A DNA stretch of 64,000 nucleotides from Mucilaginibacter sp. KACC 22063 (GTDB lineage Bacteria > Bacteroidota > Bacteroidia > Sphingobacteriales > Sphingobacteriaceae). A model generated the notes under the pieces. The model saw nothing but the letters and a program-made list of their open reading frames with translations. It had not been told where the DNA came from and did no database searches. Positions 52,655-60,703 of the stretch are shown here, in pieces. The DNA is taken from positions 2,480,001 to 2,544,000 of the forward strand of contig NZ_CP117877.1 of the NCBI RefSeq assembly GCF_028736115.1, in the 5' to 3' direction. The position numbers and the translations under genes are program-made. The stretch's first letter is position 1, and each line of letters starts with the position of its first letter.

Positions 52655-53197
52655 TTATGCAGCTGCGGAAACTAATGCCTTTAATACATTATAACAAGCT
52701 CTCTCTGTTTCATTATCAATAAACTTACCCTCATTATTGATTTTAGTTCTTATAAAGGGTATAAGCAGGCTACCTCCTTCTGGAATTTTAGCGCTAATGG
52801 CGCCTAAGGTACGCAACAGAGCTTCGTGTGCGTATTGTCCTTGGCTTGACGCTGTGATCAATGCCACGGGCTTATCTACAAAATCGCCTGAGCTAACAGT
52901 CCAGTCAAGCAAATTTTTCAGAGATCCAGGTACTCCAAAGGCATATTCAGGTGAGCAAATTAAAATGGCATCAGCTATTTTTAGGTGCTTCCGTAAATTA
53001 CTGACTGATTCAGGAGGTGTATCCGTATCTAAATCCGGGTTAAAATGCGGTAGCGACCCCATGTCATCATAAATGGTAAATTGGTGATTCGCTGCGCTTT
53101 GCTTTAAATATTCGAGAATAGCTATGTTAGAAGATTGATGTCTTAAACTACCTGATATCGCTAATATGTTAAGCATCCTTTTGTTATTACTATTCAT
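52655..53197 (-). CDS. NADPH-dependent FMN reductase-like protein
   Basis: 180-residue flavodoxin-like fold of the NAD(P)H-dependent FMN reductase family. The FMN phosphate loop is in SGSLRHQSSNIAIL, the middle has LICSPEYAFGVPGSLKNLLDW, and the C-terminal LITASSQGQYAHEALL is typical. Possible roles are quinone, chromate or azo-compound reduction. The start at 53197 overlaps the upstream histidine kinase by eight bases; an in-frame ATG at 53176 (MLNILAISGS) is also possible. It is the third gene of the NtrC-NtrB-like cluster. Confidence 0.88.
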   Translation of the reverse strand: MNSNNKRMLNILAISGSLRHQSSNIAILEYLKQSAANHQFTIYDDMGSLPHFNPDLDTDTPPESVSNLRKHLKIADAILICSPEYAFGVPGSLKNLLDWTVSSGDFVDKPVALITASSQGQYAHEALLRTLGAISAKIPEGGSLLIPFIRTKINNEGKFIDNETERACYNVLKALVSAAA

Positions 53198-54536
53198 TAA
53201 AAGTAAGAATAAAGGCTGAACCTTGTCCTTCTACAGATTGTACCTGGATACTGCCTTTGTGCAGCTGCATAATTTGCTTACACAAACTTAAGCCTATCCC
53301 GCTGCCAGTTTTGCGGGTACTGAAAAATGGGATAAATATCTTTTCTAAAATCTCCGGCGGCATGCCTACGCCATTATCAGAAATTTTGATGATCGTTTTT
53401 GTTCCTACATGTTCGCCCGAAAGAATGATCTGAGGTTCATCACGGTCTTTAACGGCTTCAATAGCATTAATTAACAGGTTGATCAGTACCTGCTCAATTA
53501 AATTTAAATCCAGTTCGATAGCCAAATTTAAGTCGCGCAGAATGATGTCAAGCTCAATGTATTTCTTTTCCAGCGTAGGCTGCATCAGGGTATTCAAGTT
53601 CTCGAACAGGTCGCACACCAATACTTTTTCCAAGTCGAGTTTAGTGATCTTGTTCAGGTTGCGGTAGCTCTCAGTAAATTTAAGTAAGCCTTCGCTCCGG
53701 CGTTTAATGGTATCAATACCCAGTTCAAGGTCTTCCAGGTCTTCGCTTACTACACTATCCTTTTTATCAATGCCTTGCAGCCTTTTTTTAAGTGTATCCG
53801 CAAGTGATGAAATCGGTGCTACCGAGTTCATGATCTCATGTGTCATTACGTTCAACAGCTTCGACCACGCCTTTGACTCATTTTCGTCCAGCGCTTCACT
53901 TACGTTCTGAAACGCAAGTAATTTGTAAGTCTTGTTTTCGCTGCGCAACAAACTGGCTGTAACCAGCACCTTAAATAGCTGGCGGTCTTTGCTTAAAGTG
54001 ACCACCTTGCTTTCGCCCGGTTTTAAACCGATAACTTCCTGGTATAGTTGTGGTTCACGCTTTTCAAGCGAAGCAATAGTTTTGAGATAAGGTATGCCTA
54101 AAAGCTTTTTAAAAGACTCATTGATCCAACCGATTTCACCGTTTTCGGGTTCAAAAGAAAGGATGCCGGTGTTTACCAATTCCAGTACCTTTTGGAGATA
54201 ATGATATTGCTGCTCGCGCTCGCGGTTAATGGTTTTAAAAGTATTATTGATCTCATTGAAACCTTTGCGCAACGGCTTTAACTCGTTAGGGGCGTGGTGC
54301 TCGTCAAAATGCCTGGAGAAATCACGGTATTGTACCGATTCAACAAATTGGTCTACTTCTGCCTGGGCCTTCCATTGAAAGCGCATCAGCTCAATTACCA
54401 GGTAAATAATAACAGGGAGCAAAGCCACGCTATAAACATAACTTGACCTTGCCAGCAATAATGCCGCCGCTGTGAGACTAAGAAATAATAAAATGACGCG
54501 TAATATAAGGCGCCACTCGTAACGGTTAAATATCAT
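53190..54536 (-). CDS. Sensor histidine kinase (NtrB/AtoS-like)
   Basis: 448 residues. Two N-terminal membrane helices (about 12-30 and 36-50), a HAMP-like stretch, a PAS-like domain (about 110-215), then the HisKA region with phospho-acceptor His233 (VMTHEIMNSVAPI) and a HATPase domain with N box LLINAIEAVKD, G1 ISDNGVGMPPE and G2 SGIGLSLCKQIM. Small periplasmic loop, so it may sense membrane or internal cues. It overlaps the response regulator gene by 11 bases and is cotranscribed. Confidence 0.93.
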   Translation of the reverse strand: MIFNRYEWRLILRVILLFLSLTAAALLLARSSYVYSVALLPVIIYLVIELMRFQWKAQAEVDQFVESVQYRDFSRHFDEHHAPNELKPLRKGFNEINNTFKTINREREQQYHYLQKVLELVNTGILSFEPENGEIGWINESFKKLLGIPYLKTIASLEKREPQLYQEVIGLKPGESKVVTLSKDRQLFKVLVTASLLRSENKTYKLLAFQNVSEALDENESKAWSKLLNVMTHEIMNSVAPISSLADTLKKRLQGIDKKDSVVSEDLEDLELGIDTIKRRSEGLLKFTESYRNLNKITKLDLEKVLVCDLFENLNTLMQPTLEKKYIELDIILRDLNLAIELDLNLIEQVLINLLINAIEAVKDRDEPQIILSGEHVGTKTIIKISDNGVGMPPEILEKIFIPFFSTRKTGSGIGLSLCKQIMQLHKGSIQVQSVEGQGSAFILTFNE

Positions 54537-55881
54537 ATTTACTTAGTCGCCTGTAAAGGGCAGTTCGTGTCAGGCCAAGTTCTTTTGCGGCACGTGTAAT
54601 GTTGCCGTTATGCTTTTCAATCACTTTAAGTATGGCATTTTTTTCAAGTGTACTTAACTGAATGTTTTCGTTATCATCAAACTTTTCAGTAGGTGTAGTT
54701 TCCAGTACAGAAAAAATCAGATCATCCGGGTGAAGGATCTGATCGTCGGCCATAATAACAGCACGTTCAATGGTGTACTGCAACTCGCGCACATTGCCGG
54801 GATAATGATAGCTTTTAAGTTTTTGTACAGCTGCGGCATCAAAATCTACCGCTGGTTTCAAATACTTGTTAGCATACATATTGGCAAAATGTCGTGCCAG
54901 TACTACAATATCGTTACTACGCCTGCGCAACGGCGGCATGGTAATTTCAACCGTATTAATGCGATAAATTAAATCCTTGCGGAAACGGTTCTCATTAGCA
55001 AGCTCATTTAACGGAACATTGGTGGCACAAATTAAACGGATATTAATGTCAACCGGTTTATTGGTCCCTAAGCGTGTAACTTGCCTGTTTTGTAATACGG
55101 TTAACAGCTTGGCTTGTTGCTGTAAACTAATATTACCAATCTCGTCCAAAAATAAGGTACCGCCTTCAGCTTCTTCAAAACGTCCGGCGCGGTCTTCGCG
55201 GGCGTCAGTAAAAGCACCTTTTTTATGTCCGAATAGTTCACTTTCAAAAAGTGTATCGGTAAGCGCGCCAACGTCCACCTTTACAAAAGGCTTATTTGCA
55301 CGTAACGAGCGTTCATGAATGGCTTTTGCCATCAGATCTTTACCAGTACCGTTTTCGCCAAGTATCAAGATGTTTGCATCGGTAGGGGCTATCTTATTTA
55401 CCTTATGGAAAATATCGCTCATGGCCTCAGATTCGCCAAGTATCATGGTTGAACCAGCTTTTGGCTTGGCGGGTTTTGAGGATTTGTCACCTTCTTTTTT
55501 ATCTAAAAGATCGGTGATGGTTTCTATCAGTTTTTCGTTATGCCAAGGCTTAACAACAAAATCATTAGCACCTTCTTTTAATGAGCGTACCGCCAGGTCT
55601 ATGTCACCATAGGCCGTAATCATGATCACGCACAGGTTAGGTTTCCATTCTTTAACCTTGCGCAGCCAGTAGATACCTTCGTTACCAGTATTAATGGCAC
55701 TGTTAAAGTTCATGTCCAATAGCAGCAGATCAACCTGGTTTCTTTGTAGCAGTGAGTTTAAGTTCTCGGGGTTCTTATCGGTAATAACTTCCAGTACCTG
55801 TGGTTTTAATAACAATTTTACGGCCGTAAGCACGTCCGGGTCATCGTCTACTACAAGTACGGTTGCTTTTTTTAGGATCAT
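54526..55881 (-). CDS. Sigma-54 dependent NtrC-family response regulator
   Basis: 451 residues. The receiver domain (1-125) has phosphorylated Asp56 (LLLLDMNFN) and the switch Thr/Lys region (VMITAYG, VKPW). The AAA+ domain (about 148-380) has Walker A GENGTGKD (175-182), the sigma-54 contacting loop GAFTDA (222-227, canonical GAFTGA), Walker B GGTLFLDEIGN and the RFRKDLIYRINTVEI arginine-finger region. The C-terminal Fis-type helix-turn-helix (NITRAAKELGLTRTALYRRL) ends it. A sigma-54-like box lies before the divergent efflux operon, its probable target. Confidence 0.94.
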   Translation of the reverse strand: MILKKATVLVVDDDPDVLTAVKLLLKPQVLEVITDKNPENLNSLLQRNQVDLLLLDMNFNSAINTGNEGIYWLRKVKEWKPNLCVIMITAYGDIDLAVRSLKEGANDFVVKPWHNEKLIETITDLLDKKEGDKSSKPAKPKAGSTMILGESEAMSDIFHKVNKIAPTDANILILGENGTGKDLMAKAIHERSLRANKPFVKVDVGALTDTLFESELFGHKKGAFTDAREDRAGRFEEAEGGTLFLDEIGNISLQQQAKLLTVLQNRQVTRLGTNKPVDINIRLICATNVPLNELANENRFRKDLIYRINTVEITMPPLRRRSNDIVVLARHFANMYANKYLKPAVDFDAAAVQKLKSYHYPGNVRELQYTIERAVIMADDQILHPDDLIFSVLETTPTEKFDDNENIQLSTLEKNAILKVIEKHNGNITRAAKELGLTRTALYRRLSKYDI

Positions 55882-56195
55882 TTAGTTTAGATTTATAGGA
55901 AAAAGTAGTATCTGTTTTAATAAAATTTGAATTTACTAAATGACGGTATTTAAATCAATAAGTTACAAGCTATTTTCATTTTAGTACAATAAAAACATTG
56001 CCAGTAAGTCACAATGCACGTCTTTCAATACTTCCCATCTGACGTTTTTTATTTAAACTGTATCATTTGCGAACAGTGCATGTAACAGAAGCGAACGAAA
56101 ATTCAGAATTTAATAATTTATAACTAATTGTAAATCAAATGTTTGTTTTATGGCATACGTTTTTGCTATGATCAATCAAATTATACTTTACTACT
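55882..56195. other. Divergent regulatory region between the two-component pair and the efflux operon
   Basis: 314 bases with no ORF. It contains direct repeats GCGAAC at 56069-56074 and 56091-56096, possible activator sites, about 75-95 bases upstream of the sigma-54-like box at 56151-56167. Confidence 0.5.
56151..56167 (+). promoter_or_regulatory. Sigma-54-like -24/-12 element with one extra base
   Basis: TGGCATACGTTTTTGCT has a consensus-like TGGCA and TTGCT, but 11 rather than the usual 10 bases separate GG and GC. It lies 28 bases before the GTG of the membrane-fusion gene and faces a sigma-54 activator gene. Functional status is inference. Confidence 0.45.
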
Positions 56196-57449
56196 GTGGA
56201 CAGAAAAATTGAAAAAAAGACATGGAATACTAAACGGATAATGACGATTGCCGGTATAAGCGCTGTTGTATTACTGGTAGGAGGCAGCATCTTATTTACA
56301 TCTGGTAAAAGTAAGTTAAACGTTGATACAGAGCGTATCACAATAAGCGATATTAAAAAGGGCTCTTTCCAGGAGTTTATACCGGTTAATGGTGTAGTAA
56401 TGCCGATAACCACTATCTACCTTGACGCTTCTGAAGGTGGTCGTGTTGAACAAAAATATGTTGAGGATGGTGCCGAAGTGAAAAAAGGCGACCCGATTTT
56501 AAAACTGTCGAACACAGATCTTGAGTTAAACCTGGCTAACCAGGAGACCCAGGTATATGCTGCACAAACACAGATGCAGATATCACATAACAATGCGCAG
56601 CAAAATACCGTGACCAAGCTAAACCAGATGGCTGACGTGGATAATTCGCTGCGCGATGCCGAGCGTATTTACAAGCTTGACAAACACCTGTATGAGCAAA
56701 AAGCTATTGGATCGCAGGAATGGCAAAAAGCGCAAAACGATTATAACTACCAGGTTTACCGTAAAAAGCTGACCATGCAGATCATGAAGCAGGATACGGT
56801 ATCAACCCGCCAGCAGGATGCACAATCGCGCGAACAGTATGCACAGATGAAAAAGACGCTGGAGCTGATGCGCCAAAAGGTTGCCGACCTGACTGTTCGT
56901 GCACCAATTGATGGCCAGTTGACTTCTATGGATGCAGAAATTGGGCAAAATAAAAATAAAGGGGAACGTTTAGGACAAATCGACGTCTTATCGGGATATA
57001 AGGTACGGGTTGATATCGATGAGCATTACATTACCCGCATATTCAATGGTTTAATGGGTGATTTCTCGCTGGGTGACAAGACTTATAAGCTAAAGATCAA
57101 GAAGATCTTTACACAGGTTACTAATGGCCGCTTCCAGGTAGATATGCAATTTATTGGCGAGGTTCCTAAAACGATCCGCCGCGGGCAAACCTTACAAATT
57201 CGTTTGGCATTAAGTGACGAAACACAAGCTTTACTGGTACCTAAGGGTGGTTTCTATCAGCAAACCGGTGGTAACTGGATATTCAAACTAAGTGACGATG
57301 GTAAAACAGCTTATCGAGTAGATATTCAGCTTGGACGCCAGAACCCGGACTATTACGAAGTTTTACAGGGACTGAAACCAGGCGATAAGGTAGTAACATC
57401 AAGCTATGATAACTACGGAGATATGCAGGAACTGGTGCTGAAGAAATAG
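56196..57449 (+). CDS. HlyD/MFP-family periplasmic adaptor subunit
   Basis: 417 residues beginning with a GTG (VDRKIEKKTW); an ATG at residue 16 is an alternative. One N-terminal membrane anchor (about 18-34). A barrel-sandwich hybrid domain (GGRVEQKYVEDGAEVKKGDPILKLSNTDLEL) surrounds a long coiled coil (about 115-245), followed by the beta-barrel domain (VRVDIDEHYITRIF...). The adaptor links an inner membrane ABC transporter to an outer membrane channel, and here precedes a MacB-like ATPase and FtsX permeases. An outer membrane TolC-like gene is not in the window. Confidence 0.92.
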   Translation: MDRKIEKKTWNTKRIMTIAGISAVVLLVGGSILFTSGKSKLNVDTERITISDIKKGSFQEFIPVNGVVMPITTIYLDASEGGRVEQKYVEDGAEVKKGDPILKLSNTDLELNLANQETQVYAAQTQMQISHNNAQQNTVTKLNQMADVDNSLRDAERIYKLDKHLYEQKAIGSQEWQKAQNDYNYQVYRKKLTMQIMKQDTVSTRQQDAQSREQYAQMKKTLELMRQKVADLTVRAPIDGQLTSMDAEIGQNKNKGERLGQIDVLSGYKVRVDIDEHYITRIFNGLMGDFSLGDKTYKLKIKKIFTQVTNGRFQVDMQFIGEVPKTIRRGQTLQIRLALSDETQALLVPKGGFYQQTGGNWIFKLSDDGKTAYRVDIQLGRQNPDYYEVLQGLKPGDKVVTSSYDNYGDMQELVLKK

Positions 57450-57450
57450 A

Positions 57451-57486
57451 GACTCAGAAACAAGAGCCAAGAATCAAGAGACAAGA
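57451..57486. repeat. Repeat 'gactcagaaacaagagccaagaatcaagagacaaga'
   Basis: Reverse-complement relative of the repeats in the his operon at 17118-17149 and 18526-18590, here in the 127-base gap between the adaptor and ATPase genes. Confidence 0.6.
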
Positions 57487-57576
57487 CAAAAAACTCGCAA
57501 CTCGAAACTGATAACACGAGACAAACATAAAATATAACCTAAATAAAATCATCCCTTTAATGGGTAAGGAGGCTAA

Positions 57577-58254
57577 ATGATCAGAATAACTAATCTTGAA
57601 AAGTATTACCGCACCGAAGAGGTAGAAACTATTGCGCTTAATAAACTTAACATGGAAGTAAAGAAGGGCGAGTTTGTAGCCATTATGGGGCCATCCGGTT
57701 GTGGTAAGTCTACATTACTTAATATACTGGGTATGCTTGACGATCCGGATGGAGGCAGTTATGTATTCAACGATATTGAAGTAGCGCATTTTAACGAACG
57801 CAAACGCGCAGACCTGCGTAAACATAACATAGGTTTCGTTTTCCAAAGCTTTAACCTTATTGACGAGCTTACCGTATTTGAAAACGTAGAACTGCCCTTG
57901 ATATACACCGGCGTAGCAGCTTCAGAGCGTGTTAAAAGGGTAGAAGAGGTGTTAGATAAAATGCAGATCATGCACCGCCGTAACCACTATCCACAACAGT
58001 TATCAGGTGGTCAGCAGCAACGTGTGGCTATAGCCCGTGCGGTTGTTAACAAGCCTAAATTAATACTTGCGGATGAGCCTACCGGTAACCTTGACAGTAG
58101 TAACGGTAACGAGGTAATGGAACTACTTACCGATTTAAATGAACAGGGTACTACCATTGTAATGGTTACTCACTCTGAGCATGACGCACGTTACAGTCAC
58201 CGCATTATCAGGTTATTAGACGGACAAACCGTGGTAGAGAACATTATGATATAA
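57577..58254 (+). CDS. ABC transporter ATP-binding protein (MacB/LolD-like)
   Basis: 225-residue ATPase. Walker A MGPSGCGKST (about 38-47), Q-loop VFQSFNLIDELTVFENVELP, signature LSGGQQQRVAIARA and Walker B LILADEPTGNLDS are complete, followed by the switch His in MVTHSEHDARY. The MacB/LolD/FtsE-like subfamily works with the following FtsX-like permeases. Confidence 0.96.
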   Translation: MIRITNLEKYYRTEEVETIALNKLNMEVKKGEFVAIMGPSGCGKSTLLNILGMLDDPDGGSYVFNDIEVAHFNERKRADLRKHNIGFVFQSFNLIDELTVFENVELPLIYTGVAASERVKRVEEVLDKMQIMHRRNHYPQQLSGGQQQRVAIARAVVNKPKLILADEPTGNLDSSNGNEVMELLTDLNEQGTTIVMVTHSEHDARYSHRIIRLLDGQTVVENIMI

Positions 58255-58295
58255 GGTTTAGGTATAGCATTTATCAACCTTAAAGAATCGACATC

Positions 58296-60653
58296 ATGCT
58301 AAAGAATTACCTCAAAATTGCCTGGAGAAACTTATGGAAAAATAAGGCATTCTCGGCTATTAATATTGCCGGGCTTACTATTGGTATGGCAAGCGCTGCG
58401 CTCATCTTATTATGGGTGCAAAATGAATTAAGTTTCGACCGCGGTTATCCCAAAAAAGACCGCATATACGTAGCCTATAACAGGGCAAAATTTGATGGTA
58501 AATTATGGTGCTGGGCTACTACCCCTAAAATATTAGGCCCCACTATCAAAGCAGATTACCCACAGGTTGAAGATGTGGCAAGATACAACCAGGCAGGTTT
58601 CCTTTTCACTTACGGCGATAGAAAGCTTAATATAAGTGGTGGCTTTACAGATCCCGGTTTCTTAAATGTTTTTGATTTTACGGTATTAAAAGGTGATGCT
58701 AAAACTGCCTTGAAAGACAATTATTCGATTGCTGTTACTCAAAAAATGGCTAAAAAGCTTTTTGGCACTGAAGATGTAATTGGCAAGGTTGTAAAAATTG
58801 ATAGTAATGCCAATTTTACCGTAACCGCTTTATTAAAAGACTTACCTAACAATACGAGTTTCAATTTTGATTACTTGCTGCCATGGTCGTACATGAAGCA
58901 AATAAAATATGACGATGATTACTGGGGCAATAACTCAGTAGCTACCTATGTATTATTAAAACCAGGGGTAAATATAGATGCTTTCAACAAACAGGTAAAA
59001 AATATTACCCGTTCACACTCCAAAGGCACTGAGGAGAATGAAGTGTTTCTTTGGCCCGCAGACAAATGGCACCTATATGCAAAGTTTGTAGACGGTAAAA
59101 ACACAGGCGGCTATATTTCAACAGTAAGGCAATTTGCGGCCATCGCCTTGTTTATATTGCTGATTGCATGTATCAACTTTATGAACCTCAGCACTGCACG
59201 AAGTGAAAAACGTGCCAAGGAAGTGGGTATACGTAAGGTAGCCGGTGCGCCCCGTCGCTTGCTCATTGGCCAATTCTTAGGCGAATCAATCATTATTGCA
59301 GCAATTTCGGGCGTTATAGCGCTAATTGTAGTATTGCTGTCGTTGCCTGCATTTAACACACTTACGCAAAAAGAACTGAGCTTGTCTTTCAACAACCCGG
59401 TTTTCTGGTTATCGTTGATATCATTTATCCTAATTACGGGTATAGTAGCAGGCAGTTACCCTGCATTTTATCTTTCGTCATTTAAACCGGTAAGCGTACT
59501 AAAAGGCACATTTAAAGCAGCTAATGCTTTAATTACTCCACGTAAGCTGCTGGTAATTATGCAGTTTACCTTCGCCACAATCTTTGTGATTTACATCATA
59601 GTAATTAAGCGACAGATAGATTACGCTCAGCAGCGTGACAATGGGTACAAAAAGGATAACCTGGTTTACACCATGATGACCGGGGAAATAAGTAAACATT
59701 ATAACGCCATAAGAGAGGACCTGATTAATAGCGGTGCTGCTGTAGGGGTTACAAAAACAGGCTCGCCCATTACACAAAGATGGAGCGACAGCTGGGGTGT
59801 AGACTGGAGTGGTAAACAGCCTGGATCTAAAATAGACTTTGTTATTTTTAACAGTGATGGCAACTTTGTAAAAACGCTGGGTTTAAAAGTAGCACAGGGT
59901 AGGGATATAGATATGAAAACTTTTCCTACCGACTCAAGTGCAGCAGTATTAAATGAAGCTGCTGCTAAAGCAATGGGCTTCAAAAACCCGATAGGCCAGC
60001 TCATTAAAAAAGACGATCACACCTGGCATATTGTAGGGGTTGTTCAAGATTTTATTATTGGGTCTCCTTATGAACCTGTTTCTCCGATGATTATACAAGG
60101 GCCTGCCTCTTGGTTCAACGTAATTCACTACAAATTAAATCCGGCACATTCTACTGCACAAAACCTGAAACTGGCTGAAGATGTGTTTAAGAAATACAAC
60201 CCTGATTACCCTTTCGAATACAAGTTTGTTGACGAAGATTACGCAGAAAAATTTAAGAACGAACAAAAGTTAGGTACCCTTGGTGGTTTATTTGCCGGGC
60301 TAACCATCTTTATTTCGTGTTTGGGCTTATTTGGCCTGGCCACTTATATGGCACAGAACAGGATGAAAGAAATAGGCGTGCGTAAAGTATTAGGCGCTTC
60401 TGTAACACGTATTACCACCCTGTTATCGTTTGATTTCCTGAAATTGGTTTTGATCTCGTTTGCTATTGCGGCTCCTATTGCATGGCTAACCATGAGGGAG
60501 TGGCTTAATAGCTATTCATATCGTATTACAATCGGTGCGGGGGTATTTCTGGCTGCCGGGACGGTCACCATTGTACTTGCATTGGCAACAGTAAGTTTCC
60601 AGGCGATAAAAGCAGCTACATCTAATCCTGTTAAAAGTTTAAGGAGCGAATAA
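58296..60653 (+). CDS. FtsX/MacB-like ABC permease (copy 1)
   Basis: 785 residues. Starts LKNYLKIAWRNLWKNKAFSAINIAGLTIGM with the first membrane helix (about 16-38), then a large periplasmic MacB_PCD domain, FtsX permease helices near 280-430, then a second periplasmic domain, and three further helices at the C terminus (GLFGLATYMAQNRMKEIGVRKVLGASVTRI), ending NPVKSLRSE. A tandem two-copy FtsX protein as in Bacteroidota 'ABC transporter permease' genes. First of three adjacent paralogues. Confidence 0.95.
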   Translation: MLKNYLKIAWRNLWKNKAFSAINIAGLTIGMASAALILLWVQNELSFDRGYPKKDRIYVAYNRAKFDGKLWCWATTPKILGPTIKADYPQVEDVARYNQAGFLFTYGDRKLNISGGFTDPGFLNVFDFTVLKGDAKTALKDNYSIAVTQKMAKKLFGTEDVIGKVVKIDSNANFTVTALLKDLPNNTSFNFDYLLPWSYMKQIKYDDDYWGNNSVATYVLLKPGVNIDAFNKQVKNITRSHSKGTEENEVFLWPADKWHLYAKFVDGKNTGGYISTVRQFAAIALFILLIACINFMNLSTARSEKRAKEVGIRKVAGAPRRLLIGQFLGESIIIAAISGVIALIVVLLSLPAFNTLTQKELSLSFNNPVFWLSLISFILITGIVAGSYPAFYLSSFKPVSVLKGTFKAANALITPRKLLVIMQFTFATIFVIYIIVIKRQIDYAQQRDNGYKKDNLVYTMMTGEISKHYNAIREDLINSGAAVGVTKTGSPITQRWSDSWGVDWSGKQPGSKIDFVIFNSDGNFVKTLGLKVAQGRDIDMKTFPTDSSAAVLNEAAAKAMGFKNPIGQLIKKDDHTWHIVGVVQDFIIGSPYEPVSPMIIQGPASWFNVIHYKLNPAHSTAQNLKLAEDVFKKYNPDYPFEYKFVDEDYAEKFKNEQKLGTLGGLFAGLTIFISCLGLFGLATYMAQNRMKEIGVRKVLGASVTRITTLLSFDFLKLVLISFAIAAPIAWLTMREWLNSYSYRITIGAGVFLAAGTVTIVLALATVSFQAIKAATSNPVKSLRSE

Positions 60654-60703
60654 GTTAAGCCAATCTACATACAGGTCAAAAGTCAATCTATTAAGAAGGT
60701 TTT

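Noticed and set aside
56061..56075. CTGTATCATTTGC stretch as a second sigma-54 box
   Set aside because: No GG pair at the -24 position; only the TTTGC part resembles the -12 element.
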